Below are positions 1 through 6,590 of a DNA stretch of 24,646 nucleotides, one piece after another (the first letter of the stretch is position 1; every line of letters begins with the position of its first letter). The notes beneath the pieces were generated by a model. That model did no database searches. It saw only the letters and a list, made by a program, of their open reading frames with translations, and was not told where the DNA came from. The stretch covers positions 1 to 24,646 of the forward strand of contig CAYITQ010000008.1 of NCBI GenBank assembly GCA_964366335.1, in the 5' to 3' direction. The position numbers and the translations under genes are program-made. This DNA comes from JACRNA01 sp964366335. Its GTDB lineage: Bacteria; Patescibacteriota; Microgenomatia; CAZETR01; Amesbacteraceae.

Positions 1-290
1 ATCCCGATGAATCAATTTTGAAAAAAATTGCTGAAGTGCCAGCGATGTTTATTGTACCCCCAGGAAGTGGAGATTTTGCTGTAAAGATAACAAATACATA
101 TAATACATATTTTCCCCATGCCCAAGTAATCGAAGATAGTAATGCGCGAAAAGACCTCTTAGGATTTGTGACATGGGGGCATATGTCTCCTAGGAGTGAA
201 CCAGGATTAAGGATATTGCAAGAATCTTTCTTAAAAGAACCAAATAATAGATTAGAACAATTACCTGATGGGTATAGAAGAATCAAGTGA
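1..290 (+). CDS. C-terminal part of an unrecognised protein (5' end outside window)
   Basis: The reading frame is open from the left edge (first full codon at position 3) to the TGA at 288-290, giving about 96 residues with no convincing internal start. A TTG at 18 is possible but the frame stays open upstream, so this is most likely the tail of a longer gene. The visible part is soluble-looking, with a Pro/Gly-rich stretch (MFIVPPGSGDF), the segment FVTWGHMSPRSEPG and a basic end (GYRRIK). I see no transmembrane segment and recognise no family. It ends 18 nt before tRNA-Ser. Confidence 0.6.
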   Translation, partial: PDESILKKIAEVPAMFIVPPGSGDFAVKITNTYNTYFPHAQVIEDSNARKDLLGFVTWGHMSPRSEPGLRILQESFLKEPNNRLEQLPDGYRRIK

Positions 291-308
291 TAAAATAAGC
301 GAAAGCTT

Positions 309-396
309 GGAGGAGTCGCCTAGTTGGTCTATGGCGCAGTCCTGGAAAGACTGTTTGGGGGTAACCTCATCGCGAGTTCGAATCTCGCCTCCTCCG
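309..396 (+). tRNA. tRNA-Ser (anticodon GGA)
   Basis: The cloverleaf can be folded by eye. The acceptor stem GGAGGAG (309-315) pairs perfectly with CTCCTCC (389-395), and the discriminator base is G396. The D stem is GCC/GGC (318-320/333-335) with GG in its loop. The anticodon stem CAGTC/GACTG (337-341/349-353) encloses loop CTGGAAA with anticodon GGA at 344-346, which reads UCC and UCU serine codons. A long variable arm (about 354-371, GGGG/CCTC stem) is the class II hallmark of tRNA-Ser. The T stem is GCGAG/CTCGC (372-376/384-388) around TTCGAAT. No CCA is encoded: the bases after the discriminator are CTT. Confidence 0.95.
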
Positions 397-475
397 CTTT
401 CACCTCGACGAAGCCTTAGCGTAGTCGGGCTTCATCGGGTTTCAGCGAGACAATGTCCGCTATTTGTGAAAGCGG
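394..475 (+). repeat. Nested inverted repeat joining the tRNA 3' end to the GIY-YIG gene
   Basis: CCGCTTTCAC (394-403) is the perfect reverse complement of GTGAAAGCGG (466-475), making a 10-bp outer stem. Inside it GACGAAGCC (408-416 region) faces GGCTTCATC (429-437 region) with one mismatch, giving a two-tier hairpin. The first bases of the outer arm are the last bases of the tRNA gene. The inner loop carries AGCCTTAGCGTAGTCG (412-427), which recurs almost exactly inside the PBP gene at 22238-22254. It could be a tRNA-processing or termination structure, or the end of a small mobile unit that includes the next gene. Confidence 0.6.
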
Positions 476-480
476 GTACT

Positions 481-726
481 ATGTATTATGTTTACACACT
501 TACTTGTTCCGATTCAAAAACTTATATAGGTTGTACCGACGATTTAAAAAGTAGAGTAGTACGACATCAAAAAGGTGAAGTTCCAGCAACTAAAAATAGA
601 TTACCAATAACTTTATATTCTTATTTTGCTTTCAGTAATAAATATATAGCCTTTAATTTTGAAAAATATTTAAAATCTGGATCAGGAAGAGCCTTTATGA
701 AGAAACATTTTTACTTACCCAAATGA
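481..726 (+). CDS. GIY-YIG domain protein (small UPF0213-type endonuclease)
   Basis: An 81-residue single-domain GIY-YIG protein. YVY (residues 3-5) and YIG (15-17) are the two signature strands, followed by the conserved Arg region (DLKSRVVRH, Arg25) and the late EKYLKSGSGRAF segment with the metal-binding Glu61. Members are assumed to cut or trim DNA, but the cellular role of these stand-alone bacterial forms is largely unknown. The ATG at 481 is chosen because the family begins with M-Y-Y-V-Y and longer upstream in-frame extensions run through the tRNA. The stop overlaps the next start (ATGA at 723-726). The gene lies directly behind tRNA-Ser and an inverted repeat, which fits a mobile or tRNA-linked element. 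Confidence 0.88.
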   Translation: MYYVYTLTCSDSKTYIGCTDDLKSRVVRHQKGEVPATKNRLPITLYSYFAFSNKYIAFNFEKYLKSGSGRAFMKKHFYLPK

Positions 727-1367
727 CAAAGATATCCAAAGGAACATTGTTTACTCTAATCACTTTCGCGATGGGTTTTTTAATTCCGGCGATTGGTTTT
801 TTGTTCCCTGAAACATTTTTCTCAAACCGCCAACAAATCAGTTCACTTATACAAAGTTTTGGTTTATGGGCGCCGTTAATCTTTGTAACTATATCAATCA
901 TTCCCGTCGTATTTACTCCACTCAACCACGGTGTGTTTGGAATAGTCGGTGGTTTTATTTTTGGCCCATGGTCGGGATTTTTACTAAATTGGATCGCAAA
1001 AATAATTGGAACAATTATTAATTTTTTAATTGGTCTAACTTTTGGAAAAAGAATTATTCATCATTTTACACATACAGAAGATATTGAGCAGTACAATATG
1101 ATTTTTGATCGCCACAAGTTTCTCATATTCATTGGTTTCTCAATTAACGACACTCTCTCGTATCTAGCAGGTATTTCAAATATGAAATTAAAAACATTTT
1201 TACCATTAACTGTTTGTGCCCAAATCATGCCAGCCTTAATTCTGGCTTATATAGGGAGTGGAATATCGTTGAGTGATCCACTCTTAATTGTACTTAGTTT
1301 GATAATAATATTATTCGCTGGACTCTACTTTTATTTGAAAAATATAACGAATATAAACCTTGAATAA
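723..1367 (+). CDS. VTT/DedA-like (TVP38/TMEM64, SNARE_assoc) membrane protein
   Basis: A 214-residue integral membrane protein with about five or six hydrophobic segments. The central region around residues 76-110 (GGFIFGPWSGFLL, then IIGTIINFLIGLTFGKR) has the Gly-rich re-entrant pattern and following basic residues of the VTT (SNARE_assoc) family. Relatives act as lipid scramblases or transporters in membrane homeostasis; the substrate here cannot be told. Translation is probably coupled to the GIY-YIG gene through a 4-bp ATGA overlap. A second VTT protein lies at 7245-7889 on the other strand, so the window carries two diverged paralogues. Confidence 0.85.
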   Translation: MTKISKGTLFTLITFAMGFLIPAIGFLFPETFFSNRQQISSLIQSFGLWAPLIFVTISIIPVVFTPLNHGVFGIVGGFIFGPWSGFLLNWIAKIIGTIINFLIGLTFGKRIIHHFTHTEDIEQYNMIFDRHKFLIFIGFSINDTLSYLAGISNMKLKTFLPLTVCAQIMPALILAYIGSGISLSDPLLIVLSLIIILFAGLYFYLKNITNINLE

Positions 1368-1473
1368 ATTTGTTCGGATACTTATTATTACAGCTTCAGT
1401 GTTGATATTATTGGATTACCTATTTTATATTTTATGTAGAGCAAAGATATGTTTGCCTTGGCCGTTTCTATAG
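1360..1473 (+). pseudogene. Possible frameshifted N-terminus of the following glycosyltransferase
   Basis: Starting at TTG 1360 (overlapping the end of the VTT gene), a 37-codon frame encodes one hydrophobic helix (KFVRILIITASVLILL) and runs to a TAG at 1471. The glycosyltransferase frame is one register away and opens only after a TAG at 1437-1439. In membrane glycosyltransferases of this kind a first helix normally precedes the ALAVSIGILSY-type helix, and this fragment would supply it if a one-base shift occurred between about 1440 and 1470. It could instead be a free small membrane peptide or chance. Confidence 0.35.
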
Positions 1474-2630
1474 GCATTTTGTCTTATACCCTGATGGGGT
1501 TGGGATTAGTGGGGTGGTTAAATCCAACCACCATTTATGCAACTTTAATATTAGTTTTACTATCAGTACCACCCCTTTTATCCCCTCCTAAATTAGGAGG
1601 GGAAACCCGCAGGAGGGGAGGTGTTCGGTGGGGATTATTTTCTATTTTATTTCTTCAGGCACTTGTAAATCTAATCGGTGCATTAGGACCAGAGCTTGGT
1701 TTTGACGCACTTTGGTACCACACAACTATTCCAAAAATCTGGCTTGCGATGCACAAAATTACTTTCTTGGGAGGAGATTTGTATTACAGTGGTTTGCCAA
1801 AACTAATGGACATGTTATATGTCTATCCCGGCGCCCAACTGATTCATTTTAGTTTTGGAATTTTGACTTTAATTGTCATTTACAAACTGGCAAGGAAATA
1901 TTTAAATAATACTTACTCCTTGTTGGCTTGTATTATATTTTATAGCAATCTGGTCGTGGGTTGGCAATCAATCACCGCCTATATTGATCTTGGCAGAACC
2001 TTCTTTGAGATATTGGCATTATATTTGTTTCTGGAAAAGAAATATCTTCAGACCGCCATTATTTTGGGTCTGGCCGTTTCTACCAAGATCTTATCTTTGG
2101 GTTCATTACCCATCTTTATTATTCTGGGGCTTCCTATCGCCTATTGCCTATTGCCTATTTTGATTGTTAGTCCATGGTTGCTCTTCAATTATTTAAACAC
2201 GGGTAATCCTGTTTATCCAATTTTTTCAAGCTATCTTATTGACTGGAATTTTAGTCTGAATATCTTGCGCCTGGCTGATCCAATTAACCCAATATACATA
2301 ATTATTTTACCATTTATCATTTTGTCATTTAGTCATTTTTGGGTTAAATATAAATTATTAATAATTTATTGTACTTTGAGTTTTGTAATTTGGTTTCTGA
2401 CTCCGCATACCGGCGGCGGCAGATTCTTGATGCCATATCTTCCGGCCTGGTCGGTATTGACGGCTATTCTGATTCAGAAAAACAAATTCTTTGTGAGCTT
2501 GGTAATTGTCTTGGCGATTATTTCAATTGGCTATCGGGGTCTGGCCAATGCTAAATACATGCCACATTTATTGAGAATTGAGACTGAGCAAGAATTCTTG
2601 GATAAATATCTGTATCATAGATTCAAATGA
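1449..2630 (+). CDS. GT-C fold membrane glycosyltransferase-like protein (GT39/ArnT-like)
   Basis: A 393-residue polytopic protein with roughly ten hydrophobic segments. The loop LGFDALWYHTTIPKIW (about residues 81-96) has the acidic residue in the first large external loop typical of GT-C enzymes that move sugars from polyprenyl phosphate carriers; a late HTGGGRFLMPYLPA segment also fits. It probably glycosylates envelope lipids or proteins. The ATG at 1449 is the first start after an in-frame TAG, but the N-terminus looks incomplete (see 1360-1473). Residues about 44-59 come from an inserted palindromic repeat (PPKLGGETRRRGG), and a later membrane segment contains tandem CCTATTGCC units near 2132-2160. 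The stop overlaps the DUF4012 start (ATGA at 2627-2630). Confidence 0.75.
   Translation: MFALAVSIGILSYTLMGLGLVGWLNPTTIYATLILVLLSVPPLLSPPKLGGETRRRGGVRWGLFSILFLQALVNLIGALGPELGFDALWYHTTIPKIWLAMHKITFLGGDLYYSGLPKLMDMLYVYPGAQLIHFSFGILTLIVIYKLARKYLNNTYSLLACIIFYSNLVVGWQSITAYIDLGRTFFEILALYLFLEKKYLQTAIILGLAVSTKILSLGSLPIFIILGLPIAYCLLPILIVSPWLLFNYLNTGNPVYPIFSSYLIDWNFSLNILRLADPINPIYIIILPFIILSFSHFWVKYKLLIIYCTLSFVIWFLTPHTGGGRFLMPYLPAWSVLTAILIQKNKFFVSLVIVLAIISIGYRGLANAKYMPHLLRIETEQEFLDKYLYHRFK
1571..1633 (+). repeat. Palindromic repeat inside the glycosyltransferase ORF
   Basis: CCCCTCCTA (1582-1590) and TAGGAGGGG (1594-1602) are perfect reverse complements around a 3-nt centre. C-rich sequence precedes (ACCACCCC) and G-rich sequence follows (AGGAGGGGAGG, GGTGGGG), suggesting a weaker outer stem. 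The element is read in frame as a Pro/Gly/Arg-rich loop between membrane helices. A second member of the same architecture lies at 14749-14774. Confidence 0.7.
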
Positions 2631-3877
2631 AAAAATTCATCGTATTTTCTGTATCCTGTCTCCTGATACTGATTTCTGTTGGTGGTGGCTGTGCTTGGAA
2701 AACCGGCCAGATGTTTAGAGCCATCTTGACAGATGACCCCATCAGATTCAAAGACGGCTACAAATATTTTTCCTGGTGTGCGGGCGGTGTGCCGTTGGTA
2801 GACAAATTACCTCAAATCTTAAATAAAGATTATATTGTCCTTTTGCAAAACAATACCGAACTCCGGGCCACCGGTGGTTTTATGGGATCTTATGCCAGAT
2901 TGCGCTTCAGAAACGGTACTCTGCAAAGCACAAAGTTTGAAGATATTTATGAGCCGGATGGCCAATTGTATGGGTATGTCAAGCCACCCGAACCTCTCGA
3001 TCGGGCCTTTGATCATGGAAATTGGAAACTACGAGACAGTAATTGGGACCCCGATTTTACAGTAGCTGGACCTCAGATTGCCTGGTTTTTTGGTCAGGGT
3101 GGCGAGTCAGTTGATGGCTTGGTCGCCATAAATTTGATTACGGTCCAAAAGATACTAGATGTTTTAGAAATACCCAACAAAAATTTGGTTAATCTTGCCC
3201 AGACTAGTGCTGAAATACATAAGGACAAGCGGGGTTTTTTGTCTACTACCGCCGGAGAGATTCTAAGTAATCTTAAGTCTCAAAAATATCCTGGGTTACT
3301 TAAGTTACTTAGAGTGGTATACCAAGACCTAAGAAACAAGCAGATTTTGCTTTGGGCCAAAGACCCGGAAGTACAGAAAGTGATAAGTCAAAAATATTGG
3401 GATGGGGGTTTGGGGGACTATTCTTACGATTATTTATATGTTGTCGAAAGTAATTTGGGTGCCAATAAGGCAAACTGTTGTGTTGAGCGCGAAGTGGTGC
3501 AAGAAGTATCAAATAATTCTGAAAAACTTACGATCAAATATAAAAACAATAACGAATTCACCAACCCCATGCCCCCGGTATTTTGGGGAGGGGATTACAT
3601 TAATTATCTACGGGTAATTATTCCGGTTACAGCGGAGATTGCTCAAGGTAATTATGACATTGAAATCAGGGACAAGTTTAAAATAGTGGGAATGTGGGTC
3701 AAGGTACCAGCACAAAAATCGGTGGTTGTGGAAATACAATATTCTCTGCCCCTAAGTGATAATTATTCAGTTTTAGTAAAAAGACAGCCCGGAATTGCAA
3801 ATTTCCCCTATAAATTGATTATGAACGGGAAAATTTTAGTGAATGAAATTGTGACGAAGGAAATTATTTATAGATGA
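2627..3877 (+). CDS. DUF4012 domain envelope protein
   Basis: A 416-residue protein with an N-terminal signal anchor (residues 1-21, ending GGGC) and a large extracytoplasmic domain. The stretch VLLQNNTELRATGGFMGSY (about 71-89), then EPDGQLYGYVKPPEPL and LRDSNWDPDF, is the recognisable signature of DUF4012, a family common in Patescibacteria and Gram-positives and often found with envelope polysaccharide genes. Function is unknown. Its coupling to a GT-C glycosyltransferase supports a role in surface polymer assembly. Codons near 3295-3312 (GLLKLLR) are built from a repeat shared with two other genes. The 3' end overlaps the convergent PAP2 gene by 42 bp. Confidence 0.85.
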   Translation: MKKFIVFSVSCLLILISVGGGCAWKTGQMFRAILTDDPIRFKDGYKYFSWCAGGVPLVDKLPQILNKDYIVLLQNNTELRATGGFMGSYARLRFRNGTLQSTKFEDIYEPDGQLYGYVKPPEPLDRAFDHGNWKLRDSNWDPDFTVAGPQIAWFFGQGGESVDGLVAINLITVQKILDVLEIPNKNLVNLAQTSAEIHKDKRGFLSTTAGEILSNLKSQKYPGLLKLLRVVYQDLRNKQILLWAKDPEVQKVISQKYWDGGLGDYSYDYLYVVESNLGANKANCCVEREVVQEVSNNSEKLTIKYKNNNEFTNPMPPVFWGGDYINYLRVIIPVTAEIAQGNYDIEIRDKFKIVGMWVKVPAQKSVVVEIQYSLPLSDNYSVLVKRQPGIANFPYKLIMNGKILVNEIVTKEIIYR

Positions 3878-4384
3878 AAAAGTAAGCTTGAGCATAAATA
3901 TTGCCAAGATAATTCCACCGATGACATCACTTGGCCAGTGTTCGGCCAAAGATACACGTGAATAAATCATGATTATGAAAATAATCCATGTGATTGTCAT
4001 CCCCACATAGTTCTTGGTCTTTAGAAAATAGAAATTAGCAATTAGGGCCAGAAACGTCATTCGATAAACATGTCCCGAGGGAAAAGAAAAATCGCTCTCA
4101 ATATTTATTCTTGGCAAATTCAATATATTTATTGTTCGGTTTAGAGCAATAGGCGGAGCAAGATGGAAAATCCAATTTTTGGATAAAAATTCCAAAACCA
4201 GTCCCACAAAATACCAAAAAAGACCTAAGTAGAGATTCAATAAGTTTTTGTAATTTAACCACAAAAATATGAGCACAAACAAGGATATAATTTCAAATCT
4301 ACCCAGCAGAGAAAACCAGGAAAAGAACCAATCCCAAGATTTGGGAGTAAATCCCTGGATCCAATTCAACAATAAATAGTCCAT
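3836..4384 (-). CDS. PAP2-superfamily membrane phosphatase
   Basis: A 182-residue membrane protein with about six helices. PSGH (residues 102-105) and SRVSLAEHWPSD (142-153) are the second and third PAP2 motifs, supplying both catalytic His and the supporting Asp. The first motif is degenerate: the Lys is present (KNWIFHLAPP, about 69-78) but the usual RP is AP. Family members remove phosphate from phosphatidate or undecaprenyl pyrophosphate; recycling of the C55 carrier is plausible given nearby PBPs and a GT-C enzyme. It is transcribed away from a second PAP2 gene with only 16 bp between start codons. Confidence 0.85.
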   Translation of the reverse strand: MDYLLLNWIQGFTPKSWDWFFSWFSLLGRFEIISLFVLIFLWLNYKNLLNLYLGLFWYFVGLVLEFLSKNWIFHLAPPIALNRTINILNLPRINIESDFSFPSGHVYRMTFLALIANFYFLKTKNYVGMTITWIIFIIMIYSRVSLAEHWPSDVIGGIILAIFMLKLTFSSINNFLRHNFIH

Positions 4385-4400
4385 AGCATATAATAGCTAA
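4385..4400. promoter_or_regulatory. Overlapping divergent -10 boxes between the two PAP2 genes
   Basis: On the + strand TATAAT (4389-4394) ends 6 nt before the ATG at 4401. On the minus strand TATTAT (4395 down to 4390) ends 5 nt before the ATG at 4384. The two boxes overlap by five bases in a 16-bp gap, leaving no room for untranslated leaders or ribosome binding sites. No clear -35 is visible. Confidence 0.6.
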
Positions 4401-4847
4401 ATGCAATTACTCATGCAATTGATAAGTCTTCCGGGAGAACGGGTGCCATTCCTTGTTGGGATGGCACTTTTGGTGGGGTGGTATATTTACCATCACAAAT
4501 ATAAATTTGCCAGTCTGTTTGCAGTTGCTAATCTCATGACTATCTCCGTGGTCCAAATACTCAAAAGAGTGGTTGCCGAACCCAGACCACTTGGAGCTTT
4601 GGAAACCGGTTTTGGCTTCCCAAGCCAACACGCGGCCAGTTATGTAGTATTTTGGGGGATACTTATGGTTACCACTCATTCTAAGTTACTTAAGTTACTT
4701 GGGATACTTATGATTCTTATGGTGGGAATATCAAGAGTATATCTTGGAGAGCATTGGATAGTCGATGTGGTGGGGGGTTATGTGATTGGATTTATGGTAC
4801 TCGGACTGTCGTGGTGGTCAATTTCCCGCTTCGGCCTACAAAAGTAG
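4401..4847 (+). CDS. PAP2-superfamily phosphatase (undecaprenyl-pyrophosphatase-like)
   Basis: A 148-residue integral membrane protein with the full three-part PAP2 signature: KRVVAEPRP (Lys55, Arg62), PSQH (74-77, with Gln for the usual Gly) and SRVYLGEHWIVD (Arg112, His118, Asp122). It is short for the family and has few helices before the first motif. A role in dephosphorylating lipid carriers is likely, shared with its divergent neighbour. Start at 4401: the ATG sits 6 nt after a perfect TATAAT. Residues around 95-100 (KLLKLL) are encoded by the TAAGTTACTT repeat at 4681-4699. The 3' end overlaps the convergent small gene by 56 bp. Confidence 0.87.
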   Translation: MQLLMQLISLPGERVPFLVGMALLVGWYIYHHKYKFASLFAVANLMTISVVQILKRVVAEPRPLGALETGFGFPSQHAASYVVFWGILMVTTHSKLLKLLGILMILMVGISRVYLGEHWIVDVVGGYVIGFMVLGLSWWSISRFGLQK

Positions 4848-5124
4848 TAACCAGTTCTACATTTTTAATCCCCTGATGATAGACACATTTTCCAGATGAA
4901 CAAGTACCAAGAATTTGCCTTCTCAAAGATCTAGTAGTTTTCTTGAGTTTCATTCCCCCCTCTAAGCCTTTTTGACCACGATTAGTGTCATAGGTCAGGA
5001 CATAGTTTACTTTTGAGACATCTTTAAGACCGGTAAAGTTCAAATACGCAAATTTCTTGTCTGCAGATAGTCTAAGACTGGCGGCAACCACAAATACCAA
5101 AATTGTCAGAGTTTTTAATTTCAT
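4792..5124 (-). CDS. Small exported protein of unknown function
   Basis: A 110-residue protein starting MKLKTLTILVFVVAASLRL, a basic n-region plus hydrophobic core consistent with a signal peptide. The remainder looks beta-rich (FAYLNFTG, VNYVLTYDTNRG, VELVTTFVG) with a Cys pair in GTCSSGKCVYH that could form a disulfide outside the cell. I recognise no named family. The start at 5124 is preferred over TTG/ATG codons further upstream because a TATACT box ends exactly 6 nt before it. It is divergent from the 5145 gene and overlaps the PAP2 gene tail by 56 bp. Confidence 0.7.
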   Translation of the reverse strand: MKLKTLTILVFVVAASLRLSADKKFAYLNFTGLKDVSKVNYVLTYDTNRGQKGLEGGMKLKKTTRSLRRQILGTCSSGKCVYHQGIKNVELVTTFVGRSGKLTTTTVRVP

Positions 5125-5144
5125 ATATCCAGTATAATACATTT
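5125..5144. promoter_or_regulatory. Bidirectional promoter with interlocked -10 boxes
   Basis: The + strand box TATAAT (5133-5138) ends 6 nt before ATG 5145. The minus strand box TATACT (5136 down to 5131) ends 6 nt before ATG 5124. The boxes share four bases and the whole gap is 20 bp, so both transcripts are predicted to begin at or next to their start codons. Confidence 0.65.
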
Positions 5145-5678
5145 ATGCGAAATTTGCCACTTAAACATTTGGTTATTGGGGTTATTGGGGTTATTGGGGT
5201 TATTGGGTCAATGGGAGAATACCGGAATTGGAAAAAAGAAGAAACGGCAAAATATGGTCAGGGTTGGGAGGATACTAAGTCCTTAAAATATCCCGAGACG
5301 CTAATAGGTCCTTATGTCAATGATAAGCTGAGATTCCGGATCCGCTATCCCAAAAATTGGTTAATACAAGAAGACAAAAAACTGACAACCTTTGTCCACC
5401 CTCAAAATCCGTCTATAATTTTTGGTGTCAAACCGATTTCCACATCTCTAAACTTTCCAGACTATGTGGACAGTCTCACAAAAGACGAGATCCGTAACAG
5501 GGAGTATATAAATATAGGCGAAACCAATTTGGTAATTTTGACTTTTTATGCCGAGCAAAAAGTCCTAGTCCAAAAAGGACAGACGCTGCTGATGATTGAG
5601 GCTAGTACTCCACACAACAGGTGGAATGAATATGAATTGACTTTCAAAGAAGTATACAAAAGCCTGGTTATTTTTTAA
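5145..5678 (+). CDS. Membrane-anchored lipoprotein-like or PsbP-like protein of unknown function
   Basis: A 177-residue protein with one N-terminal hydrophobic segment (about residues 8-22) followed by an extracytoplasmic domain. The phrase KLRFRIRYPKNWLIQ resembles the opening of PsbP-like/DUF1795-type domains (a strand then YPxxW), and the length of the soluble part (about 150 residues) fits. The anchor is encoded by four perfect copies of GTTATTGGG (5172-5207), read as VIG x4, so its length may vary by slippage. Start chosen at 5145, 6 nt after TATAAT. It is followed after 25 nt by the cupredoxin gene. Confidence 0.7.
   Translation: MRNLPLKHLVIGVIGVIGVIGSMGEYRNWKKEETAKYGQGWEDTKSLKYPETLIGPYVNDKLRFRIRYPKNWLIQEDKKLTTFVHPQNPSIIFGVKPISTSLNFPDYVDSLTKDEIRNREYINIGETNLVILTFYAEQKVLVQKGQTLLMIEASTPHNRWNEYELTFKEVYKSLVIF
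5172..5207 (+). repeat. Tandem repeat, 4 x 9 nt (GTTATTGGG)
   Basis: Four perfect contiguous 9-nt units encode Val-Ile-Gly four times and form the core of the hydrophobic anchor of the 5145 protein. The unit length is a multiple of three, so gain or loss of copies keeps the frame. Confidence 0.9.
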
Positions 5679-5703
5679 GGATTGTGATATTATCGTTAAC
5701 AGG

Positions 5704-6147
5704 ATGAACAAGAATTTAATATGGGGTTTAGTAATTGGTGGAGTGATAATGCTTGGGGCAGTTGTAGTATTTGTGTTAACTAAAAGCAGTAGTCCTGTGC
5801 CAGTAATTTCTCCCACATTATCCCCGGTTGTTGTAACTCCCGTTCCGGTGGAAGCAAGTCCAGTCGCTAGTCTCGCAGCAGAATTTACGGTAACAGCCTC
5901 AAATTTCAAATATGATCTCAAAACAATTAAAGTCAAGATGGGAGATACCGTCAAAATTATCTTCAAAAATTCCGAAGGCTTTCATGATTTTAACATCGAT
6001 GAATTTGATGTGGTTACCAACCAGATTGGAGCTGAGGAAGAAGAGGAAGTGGAGTTTGTGGCGGATAAAGCCGGCACTTTTGAATATTACTGTTCAGTTG
6101 GAACTCATCGGAAAATGGGGATGGTTGGTAAGCTTGTGGTTGAGTAG
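5704..6147 (+). CDS. Membrane-anchored cupredoxin (plastocyanin/azurin-like)
   Basis: A 147-residue blue-copper-type protein. Residues 7-26 are a transmembrane anchor, 30-58 a Pro/Val/Ser-rich tether, and about 60-147 the cupredoxin domain. The expected type 1 copper ligands are visible: His94 (GFHDFNI), Cys130 (YYCSVGTH), His135 and Met140 (KMGMVGKL). The acidic run GAEEEEEVEF is notable. Likely an extracytoplasmic electron carrier or copper-binding protein; its partner is not in the window. A TGATATTAT extended -10 (5685-5693) and an AGG before the ATG suggest a short leader. The 3' end runs into the GT-rich repeat that bounds the next element. Confidence 0.88.
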   Translation: MNKNLIWGLVIGGVIMLGAVVVFVLTKSSSPVPVISPTLSPVVVTPVPVEASPVASLAAEFTVTASNFKYDLKTIKVKMGDTVKIIFKNSEGFHDFNIDEFDVVTNQIGAEEEEEVEFVADKAGTFEYYCSVGTHRKMGMVGKLVVE

Positions 6148-6193
6148 TGGGTTGTGGGTAGTGAGATAAGTTGTGGGGATGGGGAGTGGGTGG
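6148..6193 (+). repeat. GT-rich left flanking repeat of the four-helix-bundle gene
   Basis: A purine/GT-rich tract beginning at the cupredoxin stop codon with motifs GGTTGTGGGTAGTGAGATAAG and GGGGATGGGGA. The same motifs in the same order appear as reverse complement in 6620-6669 on the other side of the four-helix-bundle gene, with a few insertions, making an imperfect terminal inverted repeat. Confidence 0.65.
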
Positions 6194-6207
6194 TATAAAT
6201 AACAGTA

Positions 6208-6585
6208 ATGGATAAAGTAGTTGGGTTTTCCGATTTAAATGTTTATAAAAGTCTATATCAAGCCATGTTGAAAATTCACAAAGATGTTTTACCAAAATTG
6301 CCCTCATCTGAGAGATTTGGGTTAATTGACCAAGCGGGTAGGGCTTCTAAATCTCCTTGTGCATTGATTGCCGAAGGTTATGCGAGAAGGACTTCTGGTA
6401 AAGAATGGAAAAAATATTTAAGAGATGCTACTGGAGAGTGTAATGAGATGATGGTGCATTTAAGTATGATAAGAGATTTATATGGGGAAGTGGTGGGTCG
6501 TGAATTGTGTGATGAATTAATTTCAATATATAATATATCTGGAAAACAACTTTATAGATTAGCTGAAAGTTGGAACACTATATGA
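6208..6585 (+). CDS. Four-helix-bundle protein (S23/IVS-encoded, TIGR02436/PF05635-type)
   Basis: A 125-residue all-helical protein matching the family first seen in intervening sequences of 23S rRNA genes. Helix 1 is about 10-27, then the family signature LIDQAGRASKSPCALIAEGYAR (about 39-60; the core IAEG is at 54-57), helix 3 with YLRDATGECNEMMVHL (70-85) and helix 4 (100-120). The family is structurally related to the Avd accessory protein of diversity-generating retroelements and may bind nucleic acid, but no function is proven for stand-alone copies. No reverse transcriptase or template repeat is seen here. The gene is bracketed by GT-rich inverted repeats and has its own AT-rich TATAAAT stretch at 6194-6200. 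Confidence 0.88.
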   Translation: MDKVVGFSDLNVYKSLYQAMLKIHKDVLPKLPSSERFGLIDQAGRASKSPCALIAEGYARRTSGKEWKKYLRDATGECNEMMVHLSMIRDLYGEVVGRELCDELISIYNISGKQLYRLAESWNTI

Positions 6586-6590
6586 GGATT

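Noticed and set aside
268..480. N-terminal extension of the GIY-YIG protein through the tRNA region
   Set aside because: The frame runs through the tRNA-Ser gene; family homology starts at ATG 481.
4407..4679. Antisense frame under the PAP2 gene
   Set aside because: It is a shadow of a gene with complete PAP2 motifs, and its translation shows no recognisable features.
5172..5207. CRISPR-like repeat
   Set aside because: Contiguous 9-nt units with no spacers, inside a coding sequence.
6014..6307. Minus-strand frame across the GT-rich repeat
   Set aside because: Pro/His/Thr-rich low-complexity translation produced by the repeat; overlaps cupredoxin and four-helix-bundle genes.
6208..6585. Diversity-generating retroelement accessory gene (avd)
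   Set aside because: No reverse transcriptase, template or variable repeat is visible nearby; only the fold family is shared.
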